DNA from: Camelus bactrianus
Lineage: Eukaryota; Chordata; Mammalia; Artiodactyla; Camelidae
Length of the DNA stretch: 64,000 nt
Direction: 5' to 3'
Assembly: GCF_048773025.1 (NCBI RefSeq)
Contig: NC_133541.1
Span: forward strand, 12,225,412 to 12,289,411
A program made the position numbers and the translations under genes. Of the stretch, positions 63,121-64,000 are shown piece after piece (position 1 is the stretch's first letter; every line of letters begins with the position of its first letter). The notes beneath the pieces were generated by a model. The model saw only the letters and a program-made list of their open reading frames with translations, was not told where the DNA came from and made no database searches.

Positions 63121-64000
63121 GGATGTTCCACCAAGAGCCTGTGAAGGAATACTCAGAAAGGAAGACGGAAAAACAGTGTTGCAGAAGCCATGGGAAATAA
63201 GCAAAGGATGCAGGCGATGGGAGGTGAGAACCAGATGGCACCCGCCCACAGGAGCTGGGGCTGGAGCCTGCAGGGACCTCGGCCAGCTCTCTAAGGAGAC
63301 AACGGGGAACCAGACAGAATGCAGATCCAAGGAACCACCTAGGAAGGGAGTGAGGCCCCTCGGGGAGGGGGAGGGAGGGGGCAGGTGGGCTGGAGGGGGA
63401 CAGCAGATGGCATGGGTCGGGAGCATAGATGGTGGCAAACATCCATGGGAAGGATGGGCATGATTACCTGTAATTCTCTCAAGGAGCCTGGGTGCCAAGG
63501 CGAGAAATGGAGGGGACCTGCTGGATAAAGACATGATTTTTCTGTTTTCCTTCTATTTCTTTTTAAAGTTGGGAGCCTTGAGTATATTTAAACATAGATA
63601 GGAAGGAGTAATTTGGGAGAGGCTGACACGGGAGAGAGGGAGAAACTGAGACAGAGTCCCTGAGCATAAAGGATGGATAAAGCAGGGCAGCTGAGCCCCC
63701 ACCGAGGTGCCACTCAGATGCGGGCGGTGGGGGGTGCGGTGTCCACCCTGCCACGGCTTTGTGGGGATAGGGGGCGCTGGCCTGCAGGACATCCTGCCAG
63801 CTGTCAGTGTGCCCCTCAGCCCAAACCAGCATCTCCCTCACTCTCTTTCCTTTTACTTTATCTTCCTCCCAAGGAGCTCTGACTACCTGTAGAAGACGCC
63901 ACAATGGCCAACCGAGGGGCCACGCTCACCCTAGTGCCCAGAACAAGGATTTATTACTTTATATAGTAACAGAGGAGATTAAATGAAGGATCTTGAGCGA

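Noticed and set aside
62974-63534. 186-codon minus-strand Ser/Pro/Leu-rich frame
   Set aside because: It arises from purine-rich ancient repeat DNA; no start context, splice sites or domain.

Overview
This is a mammalian genomic window with intron-split genes, CpG-island promoter DNA and many interspersed repeats. The repeats point to a camelid (camel, llama or alpaca). Near 56.5-56.8 kb there are two tRNA-derived SINEs with the tRNA-like head and the characteristic 'CCTAATTACC' / 'GGTAATTAGG' tail of the camelid Vic-1 family, and the window opens inside the tail of a third. The species call rests on recognising this SINE family; no alignment was run.

Layout. From 1 to about 1.9 kb is intergenic DNA with a fossil MaLR (MLT1-type) LTR. 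A CpG island (about 1.9-2.9 kb) carries the promoter and first exon of OTULIN on the plus strand. Its seven coding exons (2,658-29,816) join without any frame problem into 352 codons plus stop. That is the human OTULIN length, with the catalytic Cys129/His339/Asn341, the HOIP-binding motif around Tyr56 and the C-terminal ETSL motif in register. The introns hold L1, MIR-like, DNA-transposon and LTR fossils. From 29.8 to about 41 kb lies the OTULIN 3' UTR of uncertain length followed by intergenic DNA, with two pairs of locally repeated segments.

On the minus strand, converging on OTULIN, are the last four coding exons of ANKH (49,470 down to 46,830; human residues about 338-492), a probable 3' UTR of nearly 6 kb, and from 49,471 to the right edge the large preceding ANKH intron. 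The rest of ANKH lies beyond the window.

Functionally the neighbours are unrelated. OTULIN is the deubiquitinase that removes Met1-linked (linear) ubiquitin chains made by LUBAC and restrains NF-kB signalling and cell death. ANKH is a multipass membrane exporter that controls extracellular ATP/citrate and hence pyrophosphate and mineralisation.

The most unusual observations are three. First, a minisatellite of about 20.5 bp directly abuts ANKH exon 10, and each unit repeats the exon's 5' splice-site sequence. Second, the ANKH C terminus lacks one glutamate at the place where a single-Glu deletion causes human chondrocalcinosis. Third, a camelid SINE is nested head-to-opposite inside the tail of another, with both target-site duplications still readable.
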